Of a stretch of DNA of 32,438 nucleotides, positions 7,801 through 16,156 are shown in pieces. Origin of the DNA: an uncultured Lachnospiraceae bacterium (GTDB lineage Bacteria; Bacillota; Clostridia; Lachnospirales; Lachnospiraceae); assembly GCA_947588675.1 (NCBI GenBank), contig CANPYY010000025.1, positions 1-32,438 on the forward strand, written 5' to 3'. The notes under the pieces are model-generated. The model had not been told where the DNA came from. It did no database searches and saw only the letters and a list, made by a program, of their open reading frames with translations. Made by a program: the position numbers and the translations under genes. Every line of letters starts with the position of its first letter. Position 1 is the first letter of the stretch.

Positions 7801-8388
7801 GAATATGAGAATACCTGGCGTAAAAATATAACGAATACGACGTCGGATTTTCTTATAGATGAAGAAACAGGGGAAACGATTATTAAAGACGGCGCGAGCG
7901 TGGTAGTCGGCGGAATGGTTATTGATAAAACCGTAAAAACTACGAAGACAAATAGCCTTATGGCGTTTATAACGGTAGAGGATTTGCTGGGAAGCGTGGA
8001 AGTTATTGTGTTCCCGAAGGATTTTGAAAAATATAAAAAATATATTGATTTGGATGCAAAGGTGTTCATATCCGGACGGGCTACGGTGGAAGAAGACAGA
8101 GCGGGAAAAATAATATGCAGCAGGGTAATACCGTTTGATATGCTTCCAAGGCATTTGTGGATAAGGTTTCCTGATAAGACCGCATATCTTGCGGGTGAAA
8201 GTGATATTATGGATATAATGGGCGGAAGCGACGGAACAGACAGGATAAGCATATATCTTGAAAAGGAAAAACAGATAAAACATCTGCCAATGAGTATGGG
8301 CGTATGTGCGGATAATGAACTTGTAAGTAAGTTTAAAGCACGTTTTGGTACGGAAAATATTCAGGTGGTAGAAAAGAAAATAGAATAA
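4870..8388 (+). CDS. dnaE: DNA polymerase III subunit alpha
   Basis: Replicative or lagging-strand DNA polymerase catalytic subunit, 1172 residues, the usual DnaE1 length. In order: an N-terminal PHP domain (FVHLHVHTEYSLLDGSSKI at the start), the palm with VGPGRGSAAGS and catalytic aspartates in MPDIDIDF (about 395-402), fingers with CGIVYQEQ-like and YAFNKSHAAAYA motifs, helix-hairpin-helix (INEGFGDFSTGETGIRYGM region, GAMDDL), and a C-terminal OB fold (VVVGGMVIDKTVKTTKTNS, about residue 1010). An earlier in-frame TTG at 4837 is rejected because it lies within the terminator/promoter; the ATG at 4870 has a strong AGGAGGTG. There is no exonuclease insertion, so this is not PolC. Gene order dnaE-pfkA is common in Clostridia. 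Confidence 0.95.
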   Translation: MGFVHLHVHTEYSLLDGSSKIKELVGRAKEVGMDSIAITDHGVMYGVIDFYKAAHEAGIKPIIGCEVYVAPGSRFDREGAGHDERYHHLVLLAENNKGYSNLIKIVSKGFIEGFYYKPRIDYEILEEYHEGIIALSACLAGVVASNLRLGFYEEAKREALRLRDIFGEDNFFLELQDHGLAEQANVNQGIMKLHEETKIPLVATNDIHYINADDAEAHDILLCIQTQKKVNDENRMRYEGGQYYLKTEEEMRALFPYAQEAIDNTVIVADRCNVTIEFGNYKLPRYDVPSGYSAEEYLEKLCNEGIKNRYGEKAEEYMDRLKYEISVIKDMGFVDYFLIVWDFIKYAKDNKISVGPGRGSAAGSIVAYSLNITDIDPIRYNLLFERFLNPERVTMPDIDIDFCFERRQEVIDYVVRKYGKDRVVQIVTFGTMKARNAIRDVGRALDLSYSYVDSIAKMIPNELGVTIDSALKKNPELSQVYASDEQCRYLIDMSKKLEGLPRHTSMHAAGVVISNAPVIEYVPLLKAADGTITTQYTMTTLEELGLLKMDFLGLRTLTVIESAIDLVNYGWQQGYEHIRTGKAGEIMEKCGHSFSVDDIDYDDREVYELIGSGHCEGIFQLESAGMKSFMKELAPHNLEDIIAGISLYRPGPMDFIPQYVKGKNSGSEIVYECKELQPILAPTYGCIVYQEQVMQIVRELAGYSYGRSDLVRRAMSKKKASVMEKERKNFVYGNKEENVKGCIANGIDENVAMHIFDEMTDFASYAFNKSHAAAYAVVSYRTAYLKCYFPIEFMAALMTSVMGRTDKIAEYTMHLRQLGIDILPPSINEGFGDFSTGETGIRYGMSAIKSIGRPVIDAIVGERKNGRYKDFGDFAKRISGTEVNKKAIENLIKAGAMDDLYGNRHQKMMMYSQIIDDTNNDKRTNTEGQMNLFEFASQGEAEEFAIRYPDVAEFDKEEMLTYEKEVLGIYISGHPLEEYENTWRKNITNTTSDFLIDEETGETIIKDGASVVVGGMVIDKTVKTTKTNSLMAFITVEDLLGSVEVIVFPKDFEKYKKYIDLDAKVFISGRATVEEDRAGKIICSRVIPFDMLPRHLWIRFPDKTAYLAGESDIMDIMGGSDGTDRISIYLEKEKQIKHLPMSMGVCADNELVSKFKARFGTENIQVVEKKIE

Positions 8389-8408
8389 AAATAAGGAGGT
8401 AATGATAT

Positions 8409-9386
8409 ATGAGTCAAAAACAACAAACTATAGGAGTACTTACAAGCGGTGGTGATGCACCGGGCATGAATGCAGCGATAAGGGCTGTTGTCAGAACTGC
8501 TACGGACCTTGGGCATAAGGTAAAAGGAATAATGAGGGGCTTTACAGGGCTTCTGGAGGAAGAATTTATTGATATGGATGCCATGAGCGTGTCCGATATC
8601 ATTTCAAGAGGCGGAACAATCTTATATACGTCAAGGTGTGATGAGTTCAAAACTGAGGAAGGACAGATTAAAGGAGCCGAGATATGCAGAAAACACGGAA
8701 TTGACGGAGTGGTTGTCATTGGCGGAGACGGTTCTTTCAGAGGTGCGGAAAAGCTTGCGGAGCAGGGAATAAGGACAATAGCTGTTCCGGGTACGATTGA
8801 CCTTGATATAGCCTGTACCGAATATACGGTAGGTTTTGATACCGCAGTAAATACTGCAATGGAAGCTGCCGATAAATTAAGAGATACCGCGGGTTCGCAT
8901 GAACGCTGTAATCTTATAGAAGTAATGGGACGTACCGCGGGACATATTGCGCTTTGGTGCGCCATTGCAAACGGTTCCGAATATGTGCTTTTGCCCGAAA
9001 CATATAATGACGGTGAACTGGATAAGCTTATAGAAAAGGTAAAGAGTAAACATAAAATAGGTAAAAAGCATCATATTATCGTTAATGCTGAAGGTATAGG
9101 AGATTCATTTGAAATAGCAAAAACGATTGAGAGGGAAACAGGTATTGAAACAAGGGCGACTGTTATAGGGCATATACAGCGTGGCGGAAGTCCTACATGC
9201 CGTGACAGGGTATATGCGTCGGCTCTTGGTTCAAGGGCGGTAGACCTTCTTGACCAGGGTCAGACAAGCAGAGTGGTTGCATACAGGCACGGACAGTTTA
9301 CTGATTATTCAATATCTGAGGCAATGGCAATGCAAAAAACAATAGACCCGAATCTTGACAGACTGATACATAAACTTTCAAGATAA
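8409..9386 (+). CDS. pfkA: ATP-dependent 6-phosphofructokinase
   Basis: Glycolytic fructose-6-phosphate kinase, 325 residues, typical of the bacterial short form. Motifs: GVLTSGGDAPGMNAAIRAVVR at the N-terminus; GGDGSFRGA, where Gly after GGD indicates ATP rather than pyrophosphate as donor; the catalytic loop PGTIDLDIACTEYTVGFDTA (residues 127-146); and MGRTAGHIAL. In most PfkA proteins the loop reads TIDND; here Leu132 stands between the two aspartates (D131, D133), which are both kept. AAGGAGGT at 8394-8401 precedes the ATG. It follows dnaE by 20 nt and is probably cotranscribed with it. Similar TIDLDI loops may be common in Lachnospiraceae, so this may be a lineage form rather than a change of function. 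Confidence 0.93.
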   Translation: MSQKQQTIGVLTSGGDAPGMNAAIRAVVRTATDLGHKVKGIMRGFTGLLEEEFIDMDAMSVSDIISRGGTILYTSRCDEFKTEEGQIKGAEICRKHGIDGVVVIGGDGSFRGAEKLAEQGIRTIAVPGTIDLDIACTEYTVGFDTAVNTAMEAADKLRDTAGSHERCNLIEVMGRTAGHIALWCAIANGSEYVLLPETYNDGELDKLIEKVKSKHKIGKKHHIIVNAEGIGDSFEIAKTIERETGIETRATVIGHIQRGGSPTCRDRVYASALGSRAVDLLDQGQTSRVVAYRHGQFTDYSISEAMAMQKTIDPNLDRLIHKLSR

Positions 9387-9396
9387 AATAAAAAAT

Positions 9397-9437
9397 CATG
9401 GTATCTGTCAGGCAGCTTTGAACTGAGCGATACCATG
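9397..9437. repeat. 9-bp inverted repeat downstream of pfkA
   Basis: CATGGTATC (9397-9405) and GATACCATG (9429-9437) are exact reverse complements around a 23-nt loop, 11 nt after the pfkA stop. There is no T-tract. It may be a 3'-end stabiliser or an imperfect terminator. Confidence 0.6.
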
Positions 9438-9461
9438 CAATACGGAAATTGGTTTAAAGAC

Positions 9462-9512
9462 ATATTCAAAATGCAGGCAATCCATATGACGTGGCGCCTG
9501 CATTTTGAATAT
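9462..9512. terminator. Perfect 17-bp inverted repeat between convergent genes, possible bidirectional terminator
   Basis: Arms 9462-9478 and 9496-9512 (ATATTCAAAATGCAGGC and its exact complement) flank a 17-nt loop. It lies between the 3' ends of pfkA (+) and the acidic protein gene (-). The A/T-rich outer part could serve either strand, but a clear U-tract is missing, so termination is inferred from position. Confidence 0.5.
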
Positions 9513-9556
9513 AAACTTATCGCCCGAATAGGGAAAATTTATTCGGATTTGTCTGT

Positions 9557-9832
9557 TTACTCAGATTCTTCAGGTTCTTCAGATTCGTTAGCATCTTCAG
9601 ATTCATCTGCTCCCGATTCCTCCATTTTGACAGGTACGACATCCTTTTCTTCATCCTCGTCAGAGTCATTGAAAATATCGTCGTCAAAGTCTTCGTCGAA
9701 ATCATCATCAAAGTCGTCATCTAAATCTTCATATGAATCTTTCAGGAGGAACTTTTTTACTACATAGTATGCTCCGCCAATAGCAGCGCCAATAGATGCA
9801 AGACCTACAAAGAATTTCATCAGTTTTTTCAT
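9557..9832 (-). CDS. Small membrane-anchored protein with a highly acidic tail
   Basis: No recognised family beyond a loose resemblance to YtxH-like small proteins. The 91-residue chain begins MKKLMKFFVGLASIGAAIG, one hydrophobic helix at about residues 7-26, followed by a short basic patch (KKFLLK) and then about 55 residues dominated by Asp and Glu, including DDDFDDDFDEDFDDD and a Glu/Ser-rich end. The Lys-rich start and absence of a signal-peptidase site suggest an N-anchored protein; which side of the membrane the tail faces is unclear. GGGAG at 9841-9845 supports the start, and a good promoter lies 40-70 bp upstream. The acidic repeat could bind divalent or basic partners, but no function should be assigned. 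Confidence 0.75.
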   Translation of the reverse strand: MKKLMKFFVGLASIGAAIGGAYYVVKKFLLKDSYEDLDDDFDDDFDEDFDDDIFNDSDEDEEKDVVPVKMEESGADESEDANESEEPEESE

Positions 9833-9874
9833 ATATCGGACTCCCTTCTTTTATCATTATATATCATGTTATTA

Positions 9875-9903
9875 ATTATAATTCCTGTATAATCAAAAAT
9901 CAA
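9875..9903 (-). promoter_or_regulatory. Candidate promoter of the acidic protein gene
   Basis: On the minus strand TTGATT (9903-9898) and TATAAT (9880-9875) are 17 bp apart. It sits just past the 3' end of the CoA-transferase gene, so the small gene can be expressed independently of it. Confidence 0.6.
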
Positions 9904-9917
9904 TAACATAGAAAAAA

Positions 9918-11261
9918 TTATTTCCGGTTGCTTCTTCTCCAGATATTCATTTTTTCAGCTTCTTTTATGAGCTCATCTCTGAAGTCAGGATGTGCAACAG
10001 ATATGATTGCCTCGCATTTTTGCCAGGTAGCAAGACCCTTTAAATTTACAAGTCCGTATTCTGTAACAAAATAGTGTATATTGGCTCTTGTGTCAGTTAC
10101 TATAGAGCCATCGGCAAGTGTCGGCCTGATTCTGGAATGTGTTACTCCGTCCTTTGATGTGAATGTTGACGAGCAGCATATAAAACTTTTTCCTCCATTT
10201 GAAAGATATGCACCAAGCACAAAGTCCAGTTGTCCGCCGGCGCCGCTTATATTACGCGTTCCCGCCGACTCGGCGTTAACCTGTCCAAAAAGGTCTATAT
10301 CAACGGTATTATTTATGGAAATAAAATTATCAAGCGCAGATATCTGTCTGATATCATTCGTATAACTTACCGATGCGCTCATGCACTCGGGATTGTTGTC
10401 AAGAAAATCGTACAGCTTCTTCGTGCCTGCAGCAAATGCGTATGTCTGTCTGAAACGGTCGATATTTTTTCTTGCGCCTGTAATCTTTCCTGCGTTTGAG
10501 ATATCCACAAAAGCATCGACATACATTTCGGTATGCACTCCGAGATCTTTAAGGTCTGACTCTGCAATAAGTGAACCCACAGCGTTTGGCATACCGCCAA
10601 TTCCAAGCTGAAGACAGGCTCCGTCAGGTATTTCGTTTACAATAAGCTTTGCAACAGTTTCATCTACTTCTGTAGCAGGTCCGCCGGAAGAAAGTTCAGC
10701 GATATCAGGGTTATCTCCCTCGACAATCATATCAACCTGAGATATATGTATGCAGTGTTCCATGCCTCCAAGGCATCGCGGCATATTTTTATTTACCTCG
10801 ACGACAACGGTTTTCGTGGTTTCGCATACGGCCGTCATATGTGAGGCGCTTGGTCCGAAGTTAAAATAACCGTGTTCGTCCATAGGGGCAACCTGAAAGT
10901 AAGCAACATTGCCCGGAGTGGCGGAATCACGGTAATATCTCGGAAGTTCCGAATATCTGATAGGGGCGTAATATGCGAAGCCCTGTGCTGCAGCTTTCCT
11001 TTCTATACCGCCCATATGCCAGGAGTTCCATTCAAAATGTTCGGAAGGGTTTTCAATTTTAAATATTTCGGGAACCCACATAAGTATACCGCCCCTTACA
11101 TGTACGTCAGTAAGCTCAGACATACGTTTTGCAAGGGCTTTGTCAATTGCAACGGGGGTTGTTACAGTCCAGCCGTAATCAACCCAATCTCCGCTTTGTA
11201 CTGCCATTGCGGCAGTTTCAGCAGTAACAAGTTTGTCTTTATAAATTTTTTGATAATCCAT
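9918..11261 (-). CDS. but: Butyryl-CoA:acetate CoA-transferase
   Basis: Transfers CoA from butyryl-CoA to acetate, releasing butyrate and regenerating acetyl-CoA; the terminal step of butyrate formation in many gut Firmicutes. The 447-residue length fits. Seen: [17 protein letters not shown] and [15 protein letters not shown], the two regions used to recognise but genes; [11 protein letters not shown]; and the candidate active-site Glu245 in [15 protein letters not shown] at 11266-11271 gives the start. It is divergent from coaD-thl-crt-hbd-bcd-etfBA, which produces its substrate. The WHMGGIERK form is also seen, as I recall, in enzymes annotated as 4-hydroxybutyrate CoA-transferase, so substrate preference is open; the neighbourhood favours butyryl-CoA. 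Confidence 0.88.
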   Translation of the reverse strand: MDYQKIYKDKLVTAETAAMAVQSGDWVDYGWTVTTPVAIDKALAKRMSELTDVHVRGGILMWVPEIFKIENPSEHFEWNSWHMGGIERKAAAQGFAYYAPIRYSELPRYYRDSATPGNVAYFQVAPMDEHGYFNFGPSASHMTAVCETTKTVVVEVNKNMPRCLGGMEHCIHISQVDMIVEGDNPDIAELSSGGPATEVDETVAKLIVNEIPDGACLQLGIGGMPNAVGSLIAESDLKDLGVHTEMYVDAFVDISNAGKITGARKNIDRFRQTYAFAAGTKKLYDFLDNNPECMSASVSYTNDIRQISALDNFISINNTVDIDLFGQVNAESAGTRNISGAGGQLDFVLGAYLSNGGKSFICCSSTFTSKDGVTHSRIRPTLADGSIVTDTRANIHYFVTEYGLVNLKGLATWQKCEAIISVAHPDFRDELIKEAEKMNIWRRSNRK

Positions 11262-11332
11262 ATAACCTCCTGATTAATAATTCGGTAACATGCTTAATTT
11301 TTGTAAAGTCGAGATAAACTCGAGATTTGCTA

Positions 11333-11361
11333 TTGTTATTTGAACCGAATTGTAATATAAT
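11333..11361 (+). promoter_or_regulatory. Candidate distal promoter of the coaD-butyrate operon
   Basis: TTGTTA (11333-11338) and TATAAT (11356-11361) have a 17-bp spacer, giving a leader of about 150 nt before coaD. The leader contains a weak AAAAGC/GCTTTT hairpin (11426-11444) followed by T-rich sequence, which might attenuate. Just upstream, TCGAG-ATAAA-CTCGA (11309-11323) is a small dyad between the divergent genes and could be an operator. Confidence 0.5.
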
Positions 11362-11469
11362 ACATATAACTGGTTGTTATTTTAGCATTGCTTAGTATGA
11401 TGGTCAAGCTGTTTTAGCATGTAACAAAAGCAGTATTGGCTTTTTATTAAAAAAAAGATTGATAAAAAT

Positions 11470-11500
11470 TTGACAATGTTGTATTATGTCATTGTGTATA
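11470..11500 (+). promoter_or_regulatory. Candidate proximal coaD promoter with an overlapping dyad
   Basis: A perfect -35 TTGACA lies at 11470-11475, with the best -10, TGTATA, at 11495-11500 (19-bp spacer, weak). A dyad ACAATG-N11-CATTGT (11473-11478, 11490-11495) overlaps the -35 and spacer and may be a repressor site. It does not match the Rex consensus I know. Confidence 0.4.
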
Positions 11501-11519
11501 AGTTTTCAGGAGGTTTACT

Positions 11520-12005
11520 ATGGTTAAAGCAGTATATCCGGGAAGTTTTGATCCTGTAACCTGCGGACATGTAGACATTATCAGGAGAGCAGCCAGGGTT
11601 GTGGATGAGCTTATTATAGGCGTTCTTGTAAACAGCGCGAAACAGCCGATGTTTTCGATGGATGAACGCTGCAGTATGATTGAGGAAGCCGTAAAGGATA
11701 TATCAAATGTAAAAGTGGAAGCATTTGAAGGACTTACGGTTAATTTCGCAAAAAAGCACGGCGCCTCTGTTATTATAAGGGGACTGCGGGCGGTTACCGA
11801 TTTTGAAAATGAAATGCAGCTTGCCCAGACTAATCACAGCATTGATAATGATATTGATACGTTGTTTTTTACAACAAGTCTTGAATATGCTTTTCTAAGT
11901 TCTACTATAGTTAAGGAAATTGCATGTTATGGTTCGGACATAACAAATCTTGTGCCGGATAATGTTGCCGCAAAGCTTAAAAAAAAGTTTAAGGATAACA
12001 AATAA
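11520..12005 (+). CDS. coaD: Phosphopantetheine adenylyltransferase
   Basis: Fourth step of CoA synthesis: 4'-phosphopantetheine plus ATP to dephospho-CoA. The 161 residues are standard. Nucleotidyltransferase motif GSFDPVTCGHVDII at residues 8-21 carries the T/HxGH-type signature (CGH here, NGH in most), with RGLRAVTDFENE in the middle and the C-terminal YAFLSSTIVKEI. CAGGAGGT at 11507-11514 supports the start. It leads the butyrate gene run, 33 nt before thl with no terminator, so CoA production and CoA-thioester metabolism are probably cotranscribed. The TNH triplet after LAQ replaces the usual MNR-like segment, a small family variation. Confidence 0.93.
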   Translation: MVKAVYPGSFDPVTCGHVDIIRRAARVVDELIIGVLVNSAKQPMFSMDERCSMIEEAVKDISNVKVEAFEGLTVNFAKKHGASVIIRGLRAVTDFENEMQLAQTNHSIDNDIDTLFFTTSLEYAFLSSTIVKEIACYGSDITNLVPDNVAAKLKKKFKDNK

Positions 12006-12038
12006 ATTTAATCTATATTTATTAAGGAGGAACATTTT

Positions 12039-13238
12039 ATGTCAAAGAAAGTAGTTTTAGCCGGAGCATGTCGTACAGCTATCGGAACAATGGGAGGTAC
12101 GTTAAGTACTACTCCTGCAACAGAGCTGGGGGCAATTGTAATTAAAGAAGCTCTGAACAGGGCGGGCGTTAAACCGGAAAATGTAGACCATGTATATATG
12201 GGATGCGTTATCCAGGCGGGCCTTGGACAGAATGTTGCACGTCAGGCATCGATTAAGGCAGGGCTTCCTGTGGAAGTACCGGCTGTAACAGCTAACGTAG
12301 TATGCGGTTCGGGTCTTAACTGCGTTAATATGGCAGCTCAGATGATTATTGCAGGGGATGCGGATGTTGTAGTTGCCGGCGGTATGGAAAATATGTCAAT
12401 GGCTCCGTTTGCACTTCCTCAGGCACGTTTCGGATACAGAATGAATAACGGAACATTGGTTGACACAATGGTGAATGACGCATTATGGGATGCATTTAAT
12501 GGGTATCATATGGGAACAACAGCAGAAAATATATGCGAGCAGTGGGGACTTACAAGAGAGGAACTTGATGAGTTTGCTCTTGCAAGCCAGCAGAAAGCCT
12601 GCAAAGCAATTGAAACAGGAGCGTTTAAGGATGAAATAGTTCCTGTTGAAGTTAAACAGAGGAAACAGACGGTTATATTTGATACGGATGAAGGACCACG
12701 TCCTAATTCAAGCATGGAAGCGCTTGCTAAACTCCGTCCTGCATTTAAGTCTGCAGACGGTTCGGCAGGAAAGATGGTTACCGCAGGTAATTCATCAGGT
12801 ATTAATGACGGCGCAGCAGCAGTTATTGTAATGTCGGAAGAAAAGGCTAAGGAACTTGGAGTAACTCCTATAGCAACATGGGTGGCAGGAGCGCTTGGCG
12901 GAGTAGACCCTAAGATTATGGGTATCGGACCTGTTGCAGCTACTAAGAAGGTTATGGAAAAAACAGGATTGACTATTGATGATTTTGATGTATATGAAGC
13001 AAATGAAGCTTTTGCTGCACAGTCGGTTGCAGTAGGAAAAGAGCTTGGATTTAATCCTGATAAGCTGAATCCTAACGGTGGAGCTATTGCGCTTGGACAT
13101 CCGGTTGGAGCTTCAGGATGCCGTATTCTTGTTACGCTGCTTCATGAGATGGCAAAGAACGATAGCTACAAGAGAGGTCTGGCAACACTTTGTATCGGCG
13201 GCGGAATGGGCTGTGCTACGGTTGTTGAAAAATATTAA
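12039..13238 (+). CDS. thlA: Acetyl-CoA C-acetyltransferase (thiolase)
   Basis: Condenses two acetyl-CoA to acetoacetyl-CoA, the first step to butyrate. The 399 residues are typical. The acyl-accepting Cys is about residue 89 in [12 protein letters not shown], the proton-relay His lies in LGHPVGASG, and the second Cys in [13 protein letters not shown]. The downstream order crt-hbd-bcd-etf confirms a biosynthetic thiolase. AAGGAGG lies just upstream of the ATG. The gap to crt is 31 nt with its own ribosome binding site. Confidence 0.95.
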   Translation: MSKKVVLAGACRTAIGTMGGTLSTTPATELGAIVIKEALNRAGVKPENVDHVYMGCVIQAGLGQNVARQASIKAGLPVEVPAVTANVVCGSGLNCVNMAAQMIIAGDADVVVAGGMENMSMAPFALPQARFGYRMNNGTLVDTMVNDALWDAFNGYHMGTTAENICEQWGLTREELDEFALASQQKACKAIETGAFKDEIVPVEVKQRKQTVIFDTDEGPRPNSSMEALAKLRPAFKSADGSAGKMVTAGNSSGINDGAAAVIVMSEEKAKELGVTPIATWVAGALGGVDPKIMGIGPVAATKKVMEKTGLTIDDFDVYEANEAFAAQSVAVGKELGFNPDKLNPNGGAIALGHPVGASGCRILVTLLHEMAKNDSYKRGLATLCIGGGMGCATVVEKY

Positions 13239-13269
13239 TATTGGAAGTTATAAAGGAGAGTATTAATTC

Positions 13270-14064
13270 ATGGGATATGTTAATTATGAAGTAAATGGAT
13301 ATGTTGCAAAAGTAACTATCAACCGTCCGGAAGCGCTTAACGCGCTTAACGGCGACGTGCTTAAAGACCTGAGCGATACATTTGATGCTATTGATACCGA
13401 CGCTGTACGTTGTGTGATTGTGACCGGTGCAGGCGAGAAGTCATTTGTGGCAGGCGCTGATATCGGAGCAATGAGTACTATGACAAAGGCGGAAGGAGAG
13501 CAGTTTGGAAAGTATGGAAACGATATTTTCCGTAAAATTGAAACATTCCCTGTTCCCGTAATTGCTGCAGTCAACGGATTCGCTCTGGGCGGAGGCAATG
13601 AGCTTGCAATGAGCTGTGATATAAGAATATGTTCAGCTAACGCAATGTTCGGACAGCCTGAAGTAGGACTTGGAATTACTCCGGGATTTGGAGGCACGCA
13701 AAGGCTTGCGCGTATAATCGGGGTAGGAAAAGCAAAAGAAATGGTATATGGCGGAAGAAATATCAAAGCCGATGAGGCATACAGGATAGGACTTGTAAAC
13801 GCAGTATATGAAAACGTGGAGGAACTTATGGCAGCAGCCGATAAGATGGCTATGGGAATTGCAAGCCAGGCTCCTATTGCCGTACGTAACTGTAAGAAGG
13901 CAATGAACGAGGGACTTCAGGTTGATATGGATGCGGCTATTGTTATTGAGGAAAAGCTTTTTGGCGATTGTTTTGAAACCGAAGACCAGAAAGCAGGAAT
14001 GGGTAATTTCCTTGAGAAAGACAAGTCAAAGAAACTTAAAGTAGTTCCATTCAAAAATAAATAA
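13270..14064 (+). CDS. crt: 3-hydroxybutyryl-CoA dehydratase (crotonase)
   Basis: Dehydrates 3-hydroxybutyryl-CoA to crotonyl-CoA. The 264 residues fit the enoyl-CoA hydratase family. Visible: NRPEALNAL near the N-terminus, the oxyanion-hole segments [10 protein letters not shown] and [14 protein letters not shown], and the two catalytic-glutamate regions GGNELAMS and [20 protein letters not shown]. Fourth enzyme-coding position in the operon, preceded by AAAGGAG at 13252-13258. The specific C4 role is inferred from thl, hbd and bcd on either side. Confidence 0.94.
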   Translation: MGYVNYEVNGYVAKVTINRPEALNALNGDVLKDLSDTFDAIDTDAVRCVIVTGAGEKSFVAGADIGAMSTMTKAEGEQFGKYGNDIFRKIETFPVPVIAAVNGFALGGGNELAMSCDIRICSANAMFGQPEVGLGITPGFGGTQRLARIIGVGKAKEMVYGGRNIKADEAYRIGLVNAVYENVEELMAAADKMAMGIASQAPIAVRNCKKAMNEGLQVDMDAAIVIEEKLFGDCFETEDQKAGMGNFLEKDKSKKLKVVPFKNK

Positions 14065-14093
14065 AAGTTATTAATAAGGAGGACGTAAATAAA

Positions 14094-14936
14094 ATGAAAG
14101 TTGGAGTTATCGGTGCAGGAACAATGGGTTCAGGTATTGCACAGGCGTTTGCACAGACTGAAGGATATGAGGTATATCTGTGCGACATTAATGAAGAATT
14201 TGCAGCTAACGGAAAGAATAAAATCGCTAAAGGGTTTGAAAAACGTATAGCTAAAGGTAAGATGGCTAAAGAGGATGCCGATGCTATTCTTGCAAAGATT
14301 ACAACAGGTGTAAAGGATATCTGTACGGATGCAGACCTTATTGTAGAAGCTGCGCTTGAAGTTATGGATGTTAAAAAGCAGACATTTAAAGAACTTGAAT
14401 CAATATGTACCAAACCTGACGTTATATTTGCAACTAATACATCATCTCTTTCAATTACGGAGATTGGAGCAGGATTAAGTAAGCCTGTTATAGGAATGCA
14501 TTTCTTCAATCCTGCGCCTGTTATGAAACTTATTGAAGTTATCGCGGGTGAGAATACGCCTGATGAAATGGTTGATAAAGTTATAAAGATTTCTGAAGAA
14601 ATCGGAAAGACGCCTGTTAAGGTAAATGAAGCGGCAGGATTTGTTGTAAACAGAATACTTATCCCTATGATAAATGAAGCTGTCGGAATATATGCTGACG
14701 GCGTGGCTTCAGTAGAGGGAATTGATACGGCTATGCAGCTTGGAGCTAACCATCCGATGGGACCTTTAGCGCTTGGCGATCTTGTAGGTCTTGATATCTG
14801 TCTTGCAATTATGGAAGTTCTTCAGGCTGAAACGGGCGATTCAAAGTATAGGCCGCATCCGCTTCTCAGAAAGATGGTTCGTGCAGGCAAACTTGGAAGA
14901 AAGACAGGAATCGGTTTCTACGATTACAGAAAATAA
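14094..14936 (+). CDS. hbd: 3-hydroxybutyryl-CoA dehydrogenase
   Basis: Reduces acetoacetyl-CoA to (S)-3-hydroxybutyryl-CoA with NAD(P)H. The N-terminal Rossmann motif [17 protein letters not shown] (residues 3-19) and the acidic residue after the second strand (YLCDI) suggest NADH. The catalytic His/Glu segment [17 protein letters not shown] and the C-terminal helical domain ([17 protein letters not shown]) are complete. At 280 residues it is a single-function enzyme, not a FadB/FadJ fusion. AAGGAGG at 14076-14082 precedes the start. Gene order crt-hbd-bcd differs from the crt-bcd-etfBA-hbd order of solventogenic clostridia. Confidence 0.95.
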   Translation: MKVGVIGAGTMGSGIAQAFAQTEGYEVYLCDINEEFAANGKNKIAKGFEKRIAKGKMAKEDADAILAKITTGVKDICTDADLIVEAALEVMDVKKQTFKELESICTKPDVIFATNTSSLSITEIGAGLSKPVIGMHFFNPAPVMKLIEVIAGENTPDEMVDKVIKISEEIGKTPVKVNEAAGFVVNRILIPMINEAVGIYADGVASVEGIDTAMQLGANHPMGPLALGDLVGLDICLAIMEVLQAETGDSKYRPHPLLRKMVRAGKLGRKTGIGFYDYRK

Positions 14937-14975
14937 GCCTATAATGTATAAAAAATAAATGGAGGAATATAAATC

Positions 14976-16130
14976 ATGGATTTTTCTTTAGATAAAAAAC
15001 ATGAAATGGCGAGAACCTTATTTAAGGAATTTGCCGAAACAGAAGTAAAGCCTCTTGCTCAGGAAGTTGATGAAACAGAGGTATTCCCAAGAGGAACAGT
15101 AGAGAAAATGGCTAAAGCAGGTTTCTTAGGGATTCCTGTACCAAAGGAATATGGCGGACAGGGATGTGATCCGCTTACATATGTTATGTGCGTTGAGGAA
15201 CTTTCCAAAGTATGCGGTACAACAGGAGTTATCGTATCTGCTCATACATCGCTTTGCATAGATCCTATCATGACATATGGTACTGAAGAACAGAAACAGA
15301 AATATGTAAAAGATCTTGCTACGGGAGCAAAACTTGGTGCATTCGCCCTTACAGAGCCGGGAGCAGGAACAGACGCACAGGGAGCCCAGACCAAAGCGGT
15401 GCTTGACGGTGATGAGTGGGTGCTTAACGGTTCAAAGTGCTTTATTACCAACGGTAAGGAAGCTGATGTGTATATAGTTATAGCTATTACAAGTATAGCA
15501 GAAGATAAACGCGGACGTAAAAAGAAGAACTTCTCTGCATTTATTGTAGATAAAGGAGCTCCGGGATTCTCATTTGGAACAAAGGAGAAGAAAATGGGTA
15601 TCCGCGGTTCATCTACATATGAACTTATATTTGAAGACTGCAGGATTCCTAAGGAAAATCTGCTTGGACCTGAAGGCAGGGGATTCCCTATTGCGATGCA
15701 TACACTTGACGGCGGACGTATCGGAATTGCTGCACAGGCTCTTGGTATTGCGGAAGGCGCGCTTGACCGTGCTATAGAATATACCAAGGAGAGAAAGCAG
15801 TTTGGACGTTCTATCGCACAGCAGCAGAATACGCAGTTTAAGCTGGCAGATATGGCTACAAGAATAGAAGCTGCAAAGTTCCTTGTATACAGGGCTGCAA
15901 TCGCTAAGGCAACACAGAAAGTATATTCAGTAGAAGCAGCAAAAGCTAAACTTTTTGCAGCGGAAACGGCAATGGCAGTAACAACTGAAGTTGTGCAGTT
16001 GTTTGGCGGCTATGGTTATATCAGGGAATATGATGTAGAACGTATGATGCGTGATGCTAAGATTACAGAAATATATGAAGGAACATCAGAAGTTCAGCGT
16101 ATGGTAATTTCTGGTGCATTGCTTAAATAA
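14976..16130 (+). CDS. bcd: Butyryl-CoA dehydrogenase
   Basis: FAD-dependent acyl-CoA dehydrogenase family, 384 residues, acting as crotonyl-CoA reductase with EtfAB. Seen: FALTEPGAGTDAQGAQTKA (flavin/substrate loop), CFITNGKEADVY, ERKQFGRSIAQQQNTQF, and the catalytic glutamate Glu368 in IYEGTSEVQRM near the C-terminus. Immediately followed by etfB and etfA, the arrangement of the electron-bifurcating Bcd-EtfAB complex that couples crotonyl-CoA reduction by NADH to ferredoxin reduction. Bifurcation here is family inference, not visible in this gene alone. GGAGG precedes the ATG at 14976. Confidence 0.95.
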   Translation: MDFSLDKKHEMARTLFKEFAETEVKPLAQEVDETEVFPRGTVEKMAKAGFLGIPVPKEYGGQGCDPLTYVMCVEELSKVCGTTGVIVSAHTSLCIDPIMTYGTEEQKQKYVKDLATGAKLGAFALTEPGAGTDAQGAQTKAVLDGDEWVLNGSKCFITNGKEADVYIVIAITSIAEDKRGRKKKNFSAFIVDKGAPGFSFGTKEKKMGIRGSSTYELIFEDCRIPKENLLGPEGRGFPIAMHTLDGGRIGIAAQALGIAEGALDRAIEYTKERKQFGRSIAQQQNTQFKLADMATRIEAAKFLVYRAAIAKATQKVYSVEAAKAKLFAAETAMAVTTEVVQLFGGYGYIREYDVERMMRDAKITEIYEGTSEVQRMVISGALLK

Positions 16131-16156
16131 ATATTAAATTGTAAGGAGTGAATACC

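Noticed and set aside
7504-8283. A 259-codon open frame on the minus strand opposite dnaE
   Set aside because: Antisense to a conserved polymerase region; the codon pattern mirrors dnaE, with no ribosome binding site and no recognisable domain.
11262-11519. Rex (NADH-responsive) operator before the butyrate operon
   Set aside because: TTGTTATTTGAACC-like sequence has only half of the TTGTTAA...TTAACAA consensus; not supported.
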